A DNA stretch of 64,000 bases from Clostridium sp. AF37-5 (GCF_003477605.1 NZ_QUDR01000007.1:52334-116333), one strand, 5' to 3'; positions 45,989 to 56,626 are shown, counted from the stretch's first letter. Numbers and translations are program-made. Notes: generated from the sequence alone by a model not told the origin.

Positions 45989-47058
45989 GTGTCTGATTCC
46001 TTCTTTTCTTCGTCCGATGGTTCCGGTGCTTCAAAATAACGGTCAAGAGCATTCAAAATTTCATCTTTCTCTCCATCATCCTCGTCATCAATGCTGAGAA
46101 TCTCGATTTCGTCCTCAACCTTTTCCTTAACCTCTTCTACCGGTTCCTCTTCGTTTTCTGTTTTTTCTTCCTCAAGAAAGGCTTTCCAGTCAAATACTGC
46201 TTCCACCGCCGCAATTGCCACTTCAATCATCGAGTCATCCGGCTCTTTTGTTGTAAGACTCTGCAGCATAAGTCCCGGTTTACTTAACACATTAATAACT
46301 TTATTATCATGCTCTCCCGCATAGCGGATGAATTCATAAGACAAGCCTGCAATAACCGGAATCAATAAAATACGCAGCACCATACGGAGCCACACATTTC
46401 CTACTACAATAAACATGAAAAACAAAATACTGACAAACATAACAATCAAAAGAAAACTTGTTCCACAGCGTTTGTGAACCGTCGTCTGCATACGAACATT
46501 TTCCACCGTTAATTCTTTGCCATTTTCCACGCAGTTAATCGATTTATGCTCTGCCCCGTGATACATAAACACACGCTTAATATCTTCCATACAAGAAATC
46601 AGTTTCACATAAGCAACAAAAAGAGCCACACGAATGACACCCTCAATCAATCCACGCAATTGAGGCGAAGGCACCGGGCGTTTCAATGCTTCGGAAATAA
46701 GAAATGGAACAATCACAAAGATTCCAACCGCCAGCACAATAGCAAGCAGCATAACAAGCCCCATAACAAGGCTTTCTTTTCTCTCATTTTTTTCTTTCGC
46801 CTCTTTTTCCTCCTCTTCAAAAAAAGAAGCCGAATAATTTAATGTTTTCATTCCCGTCGACAAAGACTCAGCAAATATCACCATTCCACGGATAATCGGC
46901 AGAGACGCTATTTTGTACTTATCCCGAATACTCGATGTCGCTTTTTTCGTCACTTCAATTCCACCATCCGGCTTACGGACGGCAACCGAATATTCTTTTT
47001 CATGCTTCATCATCACGCCTTCGATGACTGCCTGACCGCCAAGCTTTGAATACCTCAT
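45985..47058 (-). CDS. DUF1385 membrane protein
   Basis: 357 aa from ATG 47058 (AAAGGAGAGTATTC upstream). MRYSKLGGQAVIEGVMMKHE is the DUF1385 signature. Four hydrophobic segments (about 100-125, 145-160, 205-225, 230-250) with YHGAEHKSINCVENG between, and a C-terminal acidic tail of about 60 residues (EEPVEEVKEKVEDEIEILSI). Function unknown; adjacent to prmC in most Clostridia. Confidence 0.92.
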   Translation of the reverse strand: MRYSKLGGQAVIEGVMMKHEKEYSVAVRKPDGGIEVTKKATSSIRDKYKIASLPIIRGMVIFAESLSTGMKTLNYSASFFEEEEKEAKEKNERKESLVMGLVMLLAIVLAVGIFVIVPFLISEALKRPVPSPQLRGLIEGVIRVALFVAYVKLISCMEDIKRVFMYHGAEHKSINCVENGKELTVENVRMQTTVHKRCGTSFLLIVMFVSILFFMFIVVGNVWLRMVLRILLIPVIAGLSYEFIRYAGEHDNKVINVLSKPGLMLQSLTTKEPDDSMIEVAIAAVEAVFDWKAFLEEEKTENEEEPVEEVKEKVEDEIEILSIDDEDDGEKDEILNALDRYFEAPEPSDEEKKESDT

Positions 47059-47083
47059 GAATACTCTCCTTTCATTAAACATG

Positions 47084-47115
47084 GAAAAAAGGGCAGAGTC
47101 ACGCCGACTCTGCCC
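47084..47115 (-). terminator. rpmE terminator
   Basis: GGGCAGAGTCggcgtGACTCTGCCC followed by TTTTTT on the minus strand. Confidence 0.9.
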
Positions 47116-47129
47116 ACATTCTCAATCCA

Positions 47130-47330
47130 CTATTTCAAGCCATACTTACGATTGAACTTATCGATTGCACCACGAGCTGCTACCGACTTCTGCTGTCCGG
47201 TATAGAATGGATGGCACTTAGAACAAACTTCAACGTGAATCTCTTCTTTTGTTGAGCCTGTCTCAAACGTATTACCACAGTTGCAAATCACTTTTGCCTG
47301 GTAATATTCCGGATGAATTCCCTCTCTCAT
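47130..47330 (-). CDS. rpmE: 50S ribosomal protein L31
   Basis: 66 aa. [20 protein letters not shown] with CxC and [14 protein letters not shown] give the zinc-binding (C+) form of L31. ATG 47330 chosen: GAGGTGA lies 8 nt upstream; the ATG two codons earlier is too close. Own terminator follows. Confidence 0.96.
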   Translation of the reverse strand: MREGIHPEYYQAKVICNCGNTFETGSTKEEIHVEVCSKCHPFYTGQQKSVAARGAIDKFNRKYGLK

Positions 47331-47444
47331 GTTCATTTCACCTCACTACTTGTATTTTCCTTATATATAAAAGGATAATTGTCTTGCTCAAAAACTGCTT
47401 GCTCATTATATCATGTTCCACCTTTAATTGCAAGCACTTTTTAA

Positions 47445-49394
47445 TTATAAATGCATTTTTTTAACAGTTTCAATGAATTCCTTATTGTCCTTGGTTCGTT
47501 TAAACAAATTCAAAATCTGCTCTAAGGCAGGTTCTGCTTTCATACCGCCAAGTGCTTTTCGGATTTTGACTACTGCTTCCTGTTCTTCACTGTCTAACAG
47601 TAAATCTTCACGGCGTGTACTTGATTTCTGAATATCTATCGCAGGGAAAATACGTTTTTCCGATAAACTGCGGTCTAATACAAGTTCCATATTACCGGTT
47701 CCCTTAAATTCTTCAAATACAACATCATCCATATGGCTTCCGGTATCTACAAGCGCCGTAGCAAGAATCGTCAGACTGCCGCCTTCACGCATATTTCGTG
47801 CAGCACCAAAGAAACGTTTTGGCATATGCAGCGCCGCCGGGTCAAGACCACCGGAAAGGGTACGTCCGCTCGGTGTTACAGTCAGGTTGTAAGCTCTTGC
47901 CAGACGTGTAATACTGTCTAACAGAATCATTACATCCTCGCCGCTTTCCACAAGGCGTTTTGCATGCTCAATTACCATTTCCGATACACGTTTGTGATTT
48001 TCCGGTAATTCATCAAATGTAGAATAAATGACTTCTACCTGTTCGCCCTCAATCGACTCTTTAATATCCGTAACTTCCTCCGGTCTCTCATCAATCAGAA
48101 GAACAATCAGTTTCATTTTCGGATAGTTTGTCGTAACCGCTTTCGCAACCTGTTTTAACAAGGTTGTCTTTCCGGTTTTTGGCTGGGAAACAATCATACC
48201 ACGCTGCCCCTTACCAATCGGTGCAATCAAATCGAGCATACGCATCGATACTCCTGCTCCCGGTGTTTCTAAATGAATCCTGTTATTCGGAAAAATTGGT
48301 GTCAAATCCTCAAACTTTTTACGATTATACAAATAGGTCGGTGAATATCCATTTACTTTTGTCATATACAACAGTGCACTGAACTTTTCACTCTGGTTTC
48401 TCGTTTTTAAATTCCCCTCAATAATGTCACCGGTACGCAGTCCAAAACGACGAATAAACTGTGGTGCTACATATACATCATCTTCACCCGGAAGGAAATT
48501 ATCACAGCGGATAAATCCATAATTTTCCGGCATAATCTCCAAAATACCATTTTTCGTAATACCACTGTCTAATTCTTTCAATTCAGACGGATGTACCTCC
48601 GTAATTTGACGATCTTTAACAATCGAAATCAGCCCATCGCTTCCATCATGATACTTCTGTGGACGATTATTGTAATAATAGTTCGACTGTGACACACGTT
48701 CATGCTGCTGCGGTCTCTCGGAGTGATAAGTTCTTTCATGCGAATTATATGTTCTCTCACTGTGTGAATCATTTCTTCTATCATTTCTATCACTGTATGA
48801 GTCATTTCTTCTATCGCTATAGGAATCATTTTTTCGTTCGTAGCCATTATTATAGCTATTATTGTTATAACCGCTGTTATAGTTACTGTTACTGCCATAA
48901 TTATTATTGCTGCTATAGTTATTATTGCCATAATTATTGTTATTGCTGTAATTATTATTGCTGTAGTTATTGTTGCTGTAATTGTTATTGCTGTAGTTAT
49001 TGTTCCGCTCATAACTATTGCTGCCATAGTTATTGTTATAACTGTTATAACCGTTGTTGTTATAGCCGCCGTTATAATTATTGCTGTAACCGCCGTTGCC
49101 GTAACCATTTTCATTGCGACGCATCGGACGACGTTCGTATCTGTCCTGACGGTCATTCCGTTCCATGCGGTCTTGTCTTACCGGTCTTGTCTGACGTTCC
49201 ATCGGTGCTCTCTGGGAAACCGGCTTTCTCTCCATCGTTCTCTCCGGCATAACCTCCGGCTCTCTTTTCGTTTCCTCGGAAACTTCCATCAACCGCTGAA
49301 TCAACTCCGGCTTACGCAATGCCGTGATTCCTTTCAAACCTTTTTCTTTTGCAATCTCGCGCAATTCAACTAATGTTTTTTTTGAAAAATCCAT
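47445..49394 (-). CDS. rho: Transcription termination factor Rho
   Basis: 649 aa, about 230 longer than E. coli Rho. Rho_N SAP-like domain (1-40), a basic stretch (40-93), an Asn/Tyr/Gly-rich low-complexity tract (about 94-190, repeats of NNNYS), an Arg/Asp/Ser/His tract (190-250), then the RNA-binding cold-shock domain ([20 protein letters not shown]) and the ATPase ([51 protein letters not shown]). Intact hexameric helicase motifs. The insert is prion-like. Confidence 0.96.
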   Translation of the reverse strand: MDFSKKTLVELREIAKEKGLKGITALRKPELIQRLMEVSEETKREPEVMPERTMERKPVSQRAPMERQTRPVRQDRMERNDRQDRYERRPMRRNENGYGNGGYSNNYNGGYNNNGYNSYNNNYGSNSYERNNNYSNNNYSNNNYSNNNYSNNNNYGNNNYSSNNNYGSNSNYNSGYNNNSYNNGYERKNDSYSDRRNDSYSDRNDRRNDSHSERTYNSHERTYHSERPQQHERVSQSNYYYNNRPQKYHDGSDGLISIVKDRQITEVHPSELKELDSGITKNGILEIMPENYGFIRCDNFLPGEDDVYVAPQFIRRFGLRTGDIIEGNLKTRNQSEKFSALLYMTKVNGYSPTYLYNRKKFEDLTPIFPNNRIHLETPGAGVSMRMLDLIAPIGKGQRGMIVSQPKTGKTTLLKQVAKAVTTNYPKMKLIVLLIDERPEEVTDIKESIEGEQVEVIYSTFDELPENHKRVSEMVIEHAKRLVESGEDVMILLDSITRLARAYNLTVTPSGRTLSGGLDPAALHMPKRFFGAARNMREGGSLTILATALVDTGSHMDDVVFEEFKGTGNMELVLDRSLSEKRIFPAIDIQKSSTRREDLLLDSEEQEAVVKIRKALGGMKAEPALEQILNLFKRTKDNKEFIETVKKMHL

Positions 49395-49591
49395 ACATTA
49401 CTTCCTTTCTAATGCTGATACATCTCTCAACCACTCTTAACTAATCCAATCTCATAATTAGGAAATCAAACTCAAACGCCCGAATTTCAGATAATCGAAT
49501 TTCAAATGATTCTTTACGATAATTCTGAAACCTTATTATAACGAATAAGAAAAGGTTCGTCAAGTAGTGTTTGGGCTAAATTGCACGCTTT

Positions 49592-50815
49592 TTAAAATTC
49601 AATTTTATTTTTTTTCATCAAATCTCTCGCCGTATCTAAAGAATCAACACCGGTTCTGTTTTTAATCGGTGCAAATTCGCGTTCTCTCTCAACCTCAAAA
49701 GATAAACAATTGTCCATCATTCGAATCATATCCAGAACAAGAAGTTCAAATTTGTAACCGTTTGGCTCCTCCGGCTTCATCATCTGCCCATCTTCTGCCA
49801 TATATGGAATCTTTTTCTCCACTACATGAGTCGGCATATATTCATTCATAATCTTTGTCAGCGTTTTTACATTAAACAGATAGTTCAAAATAACACCATA
49901 GTTGTATAACAGTCGTCCATTTTCATCTTTGGAATGAATCATTTCATCAGTCATTTCATAATACTCTACAATCGATGGTTTTCCATCCTCTAAACAGAGA
50001 ACTCCTACTTTTTCATTTGGGTCTGCCTTTGCCACTACCTTTGATCCGCACACACAGCCTGCCTCAATCGTTGCACCAACGAATACCGGGTCAGCCATCT
50101 TCTGAAGTACATTATCCACAGAAAATACGTTCAGCCATTCCACGCCAAGTTCATCGATTTTATCCAAAAGACCTGCTTTTGCCAAGGAAGAGAACCAGCC
50201 GCCATTTCCATTTGGTGAAGTTGAAAGTTTTGCTTTACCTTCCATATAAATCTTTCCGTCATAGCTTACCGACGGTGCCATTTCCTGAACAAAAAAGAAT
50301 ACATAATCTTTGTTATAACCAAAATAATCGTGTTCTTTGAAGAACTGTGTCGTATCGTCATTGTTCTTTTCACTTGTCATGATAAATAACGGAATCCATG
50401 CATTCGCTTTTTCTTTCACCTGCATCAAATTATGTATTAACTGTTCAAACAGATATAATTCTTTTGTCACGCCAACATTTAACATTCCTTTTGGCTTATC
50501 CAGACCAAGTCTTGTTCCCTGTCCGCCTGCCAAAAGAACCGCACCCACTTTGCAGTCATAAATTGCCTGAAGTCCGATTTCTTCATAATGCTCTCTCTTT
50601 GCCGCAATCTCCTCTAATGTCACAGCGCCAAGTGGCTCCAATTTTCCTTTTGGTATCTCTTTTACACCGCCCTCAATCAAATTAAGAAGCGACAAATCCA
50701 AATCTTCAATCTGTTTCAACAGTGACTTTTTCTCCTCTTCTCCCAATTCCTCAAAATATTGTAATAAATGTTCCTGACCAACAGGCATTAATTTCTGCTT
50801 TGCTTCTTCGTAAGT
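49592..50815 (-). CDS. UDPGP-type sugar-1-phosphate uridylyltransferase
   Basis: 407 aa from ATG 50815 (GGAGAAAAAAGG upstream). Nucleotide-binding LLAGGQGTRLGLDKPKGMLN, FIMTSEKNNDDTTQFF, and SPNGNGGWFSSLAKAGLLD. Eukaryotic-like UDP-GlcNAc/UDP-glucose pyrophosphorylase family; the exact sugar (GlcNAc, Glc or Gal) cannot be told from the sequence. Divergent from the malic enzyme gene. Confidence 0.9.
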   Translation of the reverse strand, partial: TYEEAKQKLMPVGQEHLLQYFEELGEEEKKSLLKQIEDLDLSLLNLIEGGVKEIPKGKLEPLGAVTLEEIAAKREHYEEIGLQAIYDCKVGAVLLAGGQGTRLGLDKPKGMLNVGVTKELYLFEQLIHNLMQVKEKANAWIPLFIMTSEKNNDDTTQFFKEHDYFGYNKDYVFFFVQEMAPSVSYDGKIYMEGKAKLSTSPNGNGGWFSSLAKAGLLDKIDELGVEWLNVFSVDNVLQKMADPVFVGATIEAGCVCGSKVVAKADPNEKVGVLCLEDGKPSIVEYYEMTDEMIHSKDENGRLLYNYGVILNYLFNVKTLTKIMNEYMPTHVVEKKIPYMAEDGQMMKPEEPNGYKFELLVLDMIRMMDNCLSFEVEREREFAPIKNRTGVDSLDTARDLMKKNKIEF

Positions 50816-50977
50816 CATCCTTTTTTCTCCTTTCCTTAGCGCCATGGCGCCATCCTATCCTCATTGTACCATTTTCCATAAAAAGTACAAGAGAAACTTA
50901 TTGTGTTTGCCCTTGAAAAATGATATGATTATTGTTATATGTTTATTGGATTTGTACAAGATAGAATGGAGGATATT

Positions 50978-52132
50978 ATGACACAGAGTGAAAAAGCGTT
51001 AAAGCTGCATGAAGAATGGAATGGAAAAATTACAACCACACCAAAGTGTGAGGTAAAATCAAGAGAAGATCTTGCCATTGCCTACACACCGGGTGTTGCA
51101 GAACCATGTAAAGTAATTGCAGCGAATAAGGAAGAAGCTTACCGCTATACCATCAAGTCAAATACGGTTGCCGTTGTTTCCGACGGGAGTGCCGTTTTGG
51201 GCCTCGGTAACATCGGCGCAGAAGCCGCTATGCCGGTTATGGAAGGAAAAGCTGTTTTATTCAAAGAATTTGGCGGGGTCAATGCTTTCCCAATCTGTTT
51301 AGATACACAGGATACCGAAGAAATTATCAAAACCGTAGTCAATATTGCCCCTGCTTTTGGCGGCATTAACTTGGAAGATATTTCCGCACCACGTTGTTTC
51401 GAAATCGAAACGCGCTTAAAAGAATTACTTGACATCCCGGTTTTCCACGACGACCAGCACGGAACAGCTATCGTAGTTCTCTCGGGAATCATCAATGCAT
51501 TAAAAGTAGTGAACAAAGAAAAAGAAGACTGTAAAGTCATTGTAAGCGGTGCCGGTTCCGCAGGAATCGCTATCACAAAACTTTTACTCCGCTATGGATT
51601 TAAGGATGTAACACTCTGCGATAAATCCGGTATTTTAAGTAAAAACAGTAAGGACTTAAACTGGATGCAGAAAGAAATGATGGAAGTTACCAATTTATCC
51701 GGCAAAGAGGGAAGTCTTGCCGATGCCTTTGTCGGCGCTGACATTTTCGTAGGCGTTTCCGCTCCGGGAATCGTAACAGAGGAAATGGTTACCTCAATGA
51801 ACCGCGACGGCATTTTGTTTGCCATGGCAAATCCGGTACCGGAAATCATGCCTGACCTTGCAAAAAAGGCCGGTGCAAAAGTGGTTGGAACCGGACGTTC
51901 CGATTTCCCAAATCAGGTCAACAATGTAGTAGCTTTCCCCGGTATTTTCAAAGGTGCCCTAGAGGGACGTGCCACACAGATTACCGAAGAAATGAAATTA
52001 GCAGCCGCTCTTGCTATCGCATCTTTAGTACCGGAAGATGAGTTAAATGAAGATAACATTATGCCGGAAGCTTTTGATCCACGCGTTGCAGATGTTGTAA
52101 GTGCTGCCGTAAAAGCACATATTGCTGATTAA
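50978..52132 (+). CDS. NAD(P)-dependent malic enzyme
   Basis: 384 aa from ATG 50978 (TGGAGGATATT upstream). AYTPGVAEPCKVIAAN, catalytic Lys in VMEGKAVLFKEFGG, metal ligands in EDISAPRCFEIE and PVFHDDQHGTAIVVL, Rossmann VIVSGAGSAGIAITKLLL. Oxidative decarboxylation of malate to pyruvate. Short bacterial form. Confidence 0.95.
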   Translation: MTQSEKALKLHEEWNGKITTTPKCEVKSREDLAIAYTPGVAEPCKVIAANKEEAYRYTIKSNTVAVVSDGSAVLGLGNIGAEAAMPVMEGKAVLFKEFGGVNAFPICLDTQDTEEIIKTVVNIAPAFGGINLEDISAPRCFEIETRLKELLDIPVFHDDQHGTAIVVLSGIINALKVVNKEKEDCKVIVSGAGSAGIAITKLLLRYGFKDVTLCDKSGILSKNSKDLNWMQKEMMEVTNLSGKEGSLADAFVGADIFVGVSAPGIVTEEMVTSMNRDGILFAMANPVPEIMPDLAKKAGAKVVGTGRSDFPNQVNNVVAFPGIFKGALEGRATQITEEMKLAAALAIASLVPEDELNEDNIMPEAFDPRVADVVSAAVKAHIAD

Positions 52133-52134
52133 TC

Positions 52135-53064
52135 ATGGAAAAATGGGGCGATAAACCGTACCACTCTCTGGATTACGAGAACAAAAAACGTTTTGGTGAA
52201 AAAGTATATAAAATTTCTCTGGCTGGTGGAACCACCTGCCCAAACCGCGATGGCACGCTTGGTACAAGAGGCTGTTGTTTTTGCAGTGGCAGCGGTTCCG
52301 GTGATTTTGCCGCCACCAAAGGAAGCATTACCGAACAGATCGAAGAAGCCATTGCCCGTGTTTCCCGTTACAAAAACGCAGGGCATCATTTTACCGCTTA
52401 CTTCCAATCTTTCACCGCTACATACGCACCGGTTGAAACTTTGCGGGCGGCTTGGGAAGAAGCAATGACACATGAATCCGTTGTCACGCTTGCAATTGCA
52501 ACGAGACCGGACTGTTTAGGAGACGATGTTCTCTCGCTGTTAGCCGACTGCTGTAGAAAAATGCCGGTGACCGTTGAACTCGGTTTACAAACCATTCATC
52601 CGGACACCATCCGCTACATCCGGCGGGGTTATCCAAACTCCGTATACGAAACAGCAGTAAAAAACCTGCAAAATATCGGTGTGAATGTTGTAACTCACGT
52701 GATTGCCGGTCTGCCCGGTGAAACAAAAGAAAACTTTCTCGATACGGTAAGATATGTTGCTGATATAGGAAGTGACGGTATTAAACTCCAGCTTTTGCAT
52801 GTACTGAAAGGAACCGACTTAGCGTTGGATTATGAAAGTAAAATGTTCCGGACACTGACTCCGGATGAGTATTTAGACTACATTGCCGAAGCACTTTCGA
52901 TTCTTCCACCGGATATGGTGATACACCGTGTGACCGGTGACGGACCAAAGGACTTATTAATTGCTCCTCTGTGGAGTGCCAACAAGCGAATGGTTTTAAA
53001 CTCCCTTCAAAAAAAAATGAAGCAGGAACATATTTTTCAGGGAAAATTCTATCACGGGAAATAA
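52135..53064 (+). CDS. TIGR01212/YhcC-type radical SAM protein
   Basis: 309 aa. The [4Fe-4S] cluster site is CPNRDGTLGTRGCCFC (Cx11CxxC, the spacing of this family rather than CxxxCxxC). Followed by a half TIM barrel (VTVELGLQTIHPDTIRYIRR) and GLPGETKENFLDTV. YhcC-family members act in radical modification; the substrate is unknown. Starts 2 nt after the malic enzyme stop. Confidence 0.9.
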   Translation: MEKWGDKPYHSLDYENKKRFGEKVYKISLAGGTTCPNRDGTLGTRGCCFCSGSGSGDFAATKGSITEQIEEAIARVSRYKNAGHHFTAYFQSFTATYAPVETLRAAWEEAMTHESVVTLAIATRPDCLGDDVLSLLADCCRKMPVTVELGLQTIHPDTIRYIRRGYPNSVYETAVKNLQNIGVNVVTHVIAGLPGETKENFLDTVRYVADIGSDGIKLQLLHVLKGTDLALDYESKMFRTLTPDEYLDYIAEALSILPPDMVIHRVTGDGPKDLLIAPLWSANKRMVLNSLQKKMKQEHIFQGKFYHGK

Positions 53065-53077
53065 GGAGGGATTTGCT

Positions 53078-53596
53078 ATGCCAAATGGCTCAATTACCAT
53101 TTATAAACTAATTATTTTATATACACTAAGTAAAGTAGATTCTCCACTGCCGCCCGGCGTGATTTCCGATTACATCACAGACCGCGGCTACACAAATTAT
53201 TTTAATTTACAAAATGCCTTTGGGGAATTGTTAGAAGCGGATTTAATCAAAGAGGACAGCACCTATCATTTAACGTACTACACGCTGACCGAAGCGGGTG
53301 CCGAAACATTAGAGTTGTTTGGTGCTCCTTTATCAAGAGAAATTCGGGACGAAATCAATCATTACTTAGAAGAACACAAATTTGAAATCATTGATGATAC
53401 ATCTTTAGTGAGTGACTACCATGCGACAAACGATGGCACCTATCTCGCCACCTGTACACTGCGCGACGGCAATCATGTTCTCATGCAGCTGTCTTTGGAC
53501 GTTGCTACGGAAACAGATGCTATCAAAGTATGCGAAAACTGGCAGTCGAAAAGTGATATCCTCTATCAGACTGCCATGCAAAATCTTCTTTCTTGA
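53078..53596 (+). CDS. DUF4364 winged-helix protein
   Basis: 172 aa. Winged-helix N-terminus (ITIYKLIILYTLSKVDSPLP, YFNLQNAFGELLEADLIKED, YTLTEAGAETLELF) and a C-terminal beta domain. PadR-like DUF4364 family, a probable regulator. AAGGAGGGATTTGCT precedes ATG. 13 nt after the radical SAM gene. Confidence 0.88.
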   Translation: MPNGSITIYKLIILYTLSKVDSPLPPGVISDYITDRGYTNYFNLQNAFGELLEADLIKEDSTYHLTYYTLTEAGAETLELFGAPLSREIRDEINHYLEEHKFEIIDDTSLVSDYHATNDGTYLATCTLRDGNHVLMQLSLDVATETDAIKVCENWQSKSDILYQTAMQNLLS

Positions 53597-53618
53597 ACTT
53601 GTATGAGGGAGTGCCGCA

Positions 53619-54494
53619 TCAACCGACGCCGGTGCTCCCCATTTCTAAATATTTCAAATAAGCACCATATGTCATTGTAACCGCATTATCGCCGGTTCCA
53701 ACTGCTACGGTAACTTTTTCAAAATCTGAAGCCGTCGCTTTTACTGCAGTCGTATCAGTCGATTGAGACGTTGTTTTCTTCTCTTCTACACCAGTAGAAG
53801 CACCACTTCCCTCATATGCATCGGAAGTAGTCGAAACCTTGCGGTTCGGAACAGTAACGCCTTCCTGCATAAATTTCTTTATCTTTTTCACGTAATTTGT
53901 CGTCTCTTTATACGGTGGCACACCGCCGTACTTTTTCACCGCACCGCTGCCGGCGTTATATGCCGCTGCCGCCAATGTGTAATCACCGTTAAATTTCTTC
54001 AAATGCGCTTTCAGAAGTTTTGCCGCTCCCATAATATTCTGCTCGGCATCAAACGGATCTTTGATTCCTAACCCCTTCTGTTCTTCCGGCATCACCTGCA
54101 TAATTCCCTGTGCTCCGGCAGAGGAAACACACTTTGTGTTAAAATCTGATTCTGCCTTTGCCACGGCAACTAAGAAATCATAGGAAATATCATATTTTTC
54201 TGCCGCCCGCTCAAAGATACCTTTTAACGTCGTGCTTCCTGTACTCTCGGAAGTATCATTCGACGTTTTGTTTGTCTTTGATGCTGACGATGTTTTTTCT
54301 GTCGTCTTTGCTGTCGTCTTTTTCAGCGACGCACTTTCTGTGTTTTCCTCAGAAGCCGCAGCATACAACGCATTTTCCTTTTCTAACACTTTCTGAAACG
54401 GAGTAATGGATGTCTTTGTATGCGAAGCGGACAGCGATACACTTGCTGCCTGATTGGTTCGATTTGTAATATCCTGAACATACATCGCCGACAT
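53619..54494 (-). CDS. SLT-type lytic transglycosylase
   Basis: 291 aa. Catalytic domain about 95-210: FLVAVAKAESDFNTKCVSSA with the catalytic Glu, GAQGIMQVMPEE and LAAAAYNAGSGAVKKYGGVP. The first 90 residues are Ser/Thr/Lys-rich and carry no hydrophobic signal peptide; the C-terminal 70 are also Thr/Ser-rich. Cleaves peptidoglycan glycans. Export route is unclear. AAAGGAGAAATAAG precedes ATG 54494. Confidence 0.88.
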   Translation of the reverse strand: MSAMYVQDITNRTNQAASVSLSASHTKTSITPFQKVLEKENALYAAASEENTESASLKKTTAKTTEKTSSASKTNKTSNDTSESTGSTTLKGIFERAAEKYDISYDFLVAVAKAESDFNTKCVSSAGAQGIMQVMPEEQKGLGIKDPFDAEQNIMGAAKLLKAHLKKFNGDYTLAAAAYNAGSGAVKKYGGVPPYKETTNYVKKIKKFMQEGVTVPNRKVSTTSDAYEGSGASTGVEEKKTTSQSTDTTAVKATASDFEKVTVAVGTGDNAVTMTYGAYLKYLEMGSTGVG

Positions 54495-54569
54495 CTTATT
54501 TCTCCTTTCGCAAAAATCTCCAAACTTAATTTCATTATACCGAAAACTGTTTTAAAAAGCAAGACAAGC

Positions 54570-55787
54570 CTAGCGGTATTTTTCCAAAAATTCATCCATC
54601 TTCTTCATAGATTCTGTAAGAACGGACACCTCCGGCAGATAGACAATACGGAAATGATCCGGATTTGCCCAGTTAAATCCACCGCCATGTACCAAAAGCA
54701 CATGTTTTTCACGCAGAAAGTCTAACACAAACTGCTCATCATTTTGAATTCCAAAACGCTTTGCATCAATGCGTGGGAAGATATAAAAGGCCGCTTCCGG
54801 ATGAACAACGGACAAGCCATCCACACCATCAATCGCCTCACAGATGCATTTTCGCTGCTCATATAATCTGCCCCCCGGTAATAAAAGCGGGTCAACATCC
54901 GGTCTGTTTTTCAGTGCCGGTGCCACCACGTGCTGTGCTAACACGTTGGCACACAAACGCATGGACGAAAGCATGTTAATTCCTTCTATGTAGCCTTTGC
55001 CCTTTGACAAGTCTCCGCTAAGCACCATCCAGCCGCTGCGAAATCCCGCAATGCGGTCTGATTTGGAAAGTCCGTTAAACGTTACTACAAACAAATCCGG
55101 TGCCAAAGATGCAATCGATGTATGCGTTTTGCCATCAAAAACAAGTCTGTCATAAATCTCATCCGCAAATAAAATCAATTCATGGCGTCTTGCCAGCTCT
55201 ACAATCTGCTCTAACACTTCTTTTGGATACAAAGCACCTGTCGGGTTATTCGGGTTAATAATGACAATTCCCTTTGTTCTGGAATTGATTTTTTTCTCCA
55301 TATCCGCAATATCCGGATACCAGTTGGATTTCTCATCACAGATATAATGAACCGGCGTTCCTCCCGCCAATTTTGCCGCAGCTGTCCACAATGGGTAATC
55401 CGGTGCCGGAATCAAAATTTCATCACCATCATTTAACAAGCCCTGCATCGCAAGGGAAATCATTTCACTGACCCCGTTTCCGATGTAAATGTGGTTCATC
55501 TCCAAATTCGGCAGCCCCTTTGACCGGTGATAATCTAAAATCGCCTCACGTGCCTCAACAATACCATTGGACTCGCTATACCCCTGACTCATCGGGTCAT
55601 CCAATGCATCGCGAATGGCGTCCAAAATCCACGAAGGTGCCTGAAAGCCAAACGGCGCCGGGTTTCCTATATTTAATTGGAGAATCTCCGTGCCCTGGCG
55701 TTTCATCTCATTTGCCGCATCCAGAACAGGGCCTCTCACATCGTAACATACTCCATGTAATTTATCTGATTTTGCAAAGGTTCTCAT
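54570..55787 (-). CDS. PLP-dependent aminotransferase (AlaA/AspC-like)
   Basis: 405 aa, class I/II fold. LQLNIGNPAPFGFQAP, IYIGNGVSEMISLAM, VIINPNNPTGALYPKEV, PLP Lys in TFNGLSKSDRIAGFRSGWMV, and a final Arg in NPDHFRIVYLPE. Resembles alanine transaminase AlaA. The stop of the CPBP gene overlaps its start by 4 nt (coupled). Confidence 0.92.
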   Translation of the reverse strand: MRTFAKSDKLHGVCYDVRGPVLDAANEMKRQGTEILQLNIGNPAPFGFQAPSWILDAIRDALDDPMSQGYSESNGIVEAREAILDYHRSKGLPNLEMNHIYIGNGVSEMISLAMQGLLNDGDEILIPAPDYPLWTAAAKLAGGTPVHYICDEKSNWYPDIADMEKKINSRTKGIVIINPNNPTGALYPKEVLEQIVELARRHELILFADEIYDRLVFDGKTHTSIASLAPDLFVVTFNGLSKSDRIAGFRSGWMVLSGDLSKGKGYIEGINMLSSMRLCANVLAQHVVAPALKNRPDVDPLLLPGGRLYEQRKCICEAIDGVDGLSVVHPEAAFYIFPRIDAKRFGIQNDEQFVLDFLREKHVLLVHGGGFNWANPDHFRIVYLPEVSVLTESMKKMDEFLEKYR

Positions 55788-56626
55788 CCTTCCACATCTC
55801 CATTTCTTTTTCTAATTTCATCATATCGGTTCGGCAGCCGGCGCAGCGAATAAATGCTTGCCGCCACAACCACAATGCAAAGTACATAAAAAATCACATA
55901 CCAGATGGAAGCAATCCGAATTTGCCGGTAAGCTAACCACTGACCGATTCCACTGATTAGATAAGAACTTAAATTAAATGCCATATGCATAAGGGTGCTT
56001 CCCCAGATACTCTGTGTTTTTTCAAAGATGTACGCCAAAATAATACCAAAGGCAGCCGCATACAATCCCTGAACAATATTTTTATGGTATATACCAAAAA
56101 TCAGTGCCGAAACAAGCGCTGACACATCAACCGGAAAACAAGTTCTAAGTCCACCATAAATCACGCCGCGAAACAGTAGTTCCTCCGCAATCGGTCCCAC
56201 GGCAACAACAAGAAGCAGCACAGCAAACGGAGAACCGTTTTTCAGGCTTAAAATCTCACTCACATTGTCATAGGAAGCAAATATGTTTGGCAGAAGATAC
56301 CGCAGGAATCCAACAGTGATGCCAATCGCATACTGTCCAAACAACCCAATCGCCGTCAAACCGGCGATACGCTTTACCGTAAATAATGGGCGGTAATCCG
56401 GTCTGTAATGCCATTTATTCTCCCGCACGGCATACCAGAAGCCAAATACAAATAATACAACCAATTTCAAAATAAAATTTGCCATAATCTGCACTTGAAT
56501 TTGTTCCTGCTTTGTCATCCCTTTATGTAACGCAAGTCCAAACAAGGCACGAAACAACACTTCCAAGCCGTAACAGACAAGGAGGGCAAGCAGCGTCCAG
56601 CCAATTGTCTTTATTATTTTTTTCAA
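55784..56626 (-). CDS. CPBP-family intramembrane protease
   Basis: 280 aa with about seven membrane helices. Motif 1 GPIAEELLFRGVIYGGLR (EExxxR) and motif 2 ALIFGIYHKNIVQGLYA, then LMHMAFNLSSYL. Type II CAAX/CPBP glutamic protease fold. TTG start 56626 with GGGGGATATGGCAGA upstream; no ATG candidate fits. Confidence 0.88.
   Translation of the reverse strand: MKKIIKTIGWTLLALLVCYGLEVLFRALFGLALHKGMTKQEQIQVQIMANFILKLVVLFVFGFWYAVRENKWHYRPDYRPLFTVKRIAGLTAIGLFGQYAIGITVGFLRYLLPNIFASYDNVSEILSLKNGSPFAVLLLVVAVGPIAEELLFRGVIYGGLRTCFPVDVSALVSALIFGIYHKNIVQGLYAAAFGIILAYIFEKTQSIWGSTLMHMAFNLSSYLISGIGQWLAYRQIRIASIWYVIFYVLCIVVVAASIYSLRRLPNRYDEIRKRNGDVEG

Noticed and set aside
48659..49252. Cys/Tyr-rich 197-aa plus-strand frame
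   Set aside because: It is the antisense of the NNNYS repeats of rho; the odd composition is a by-product.
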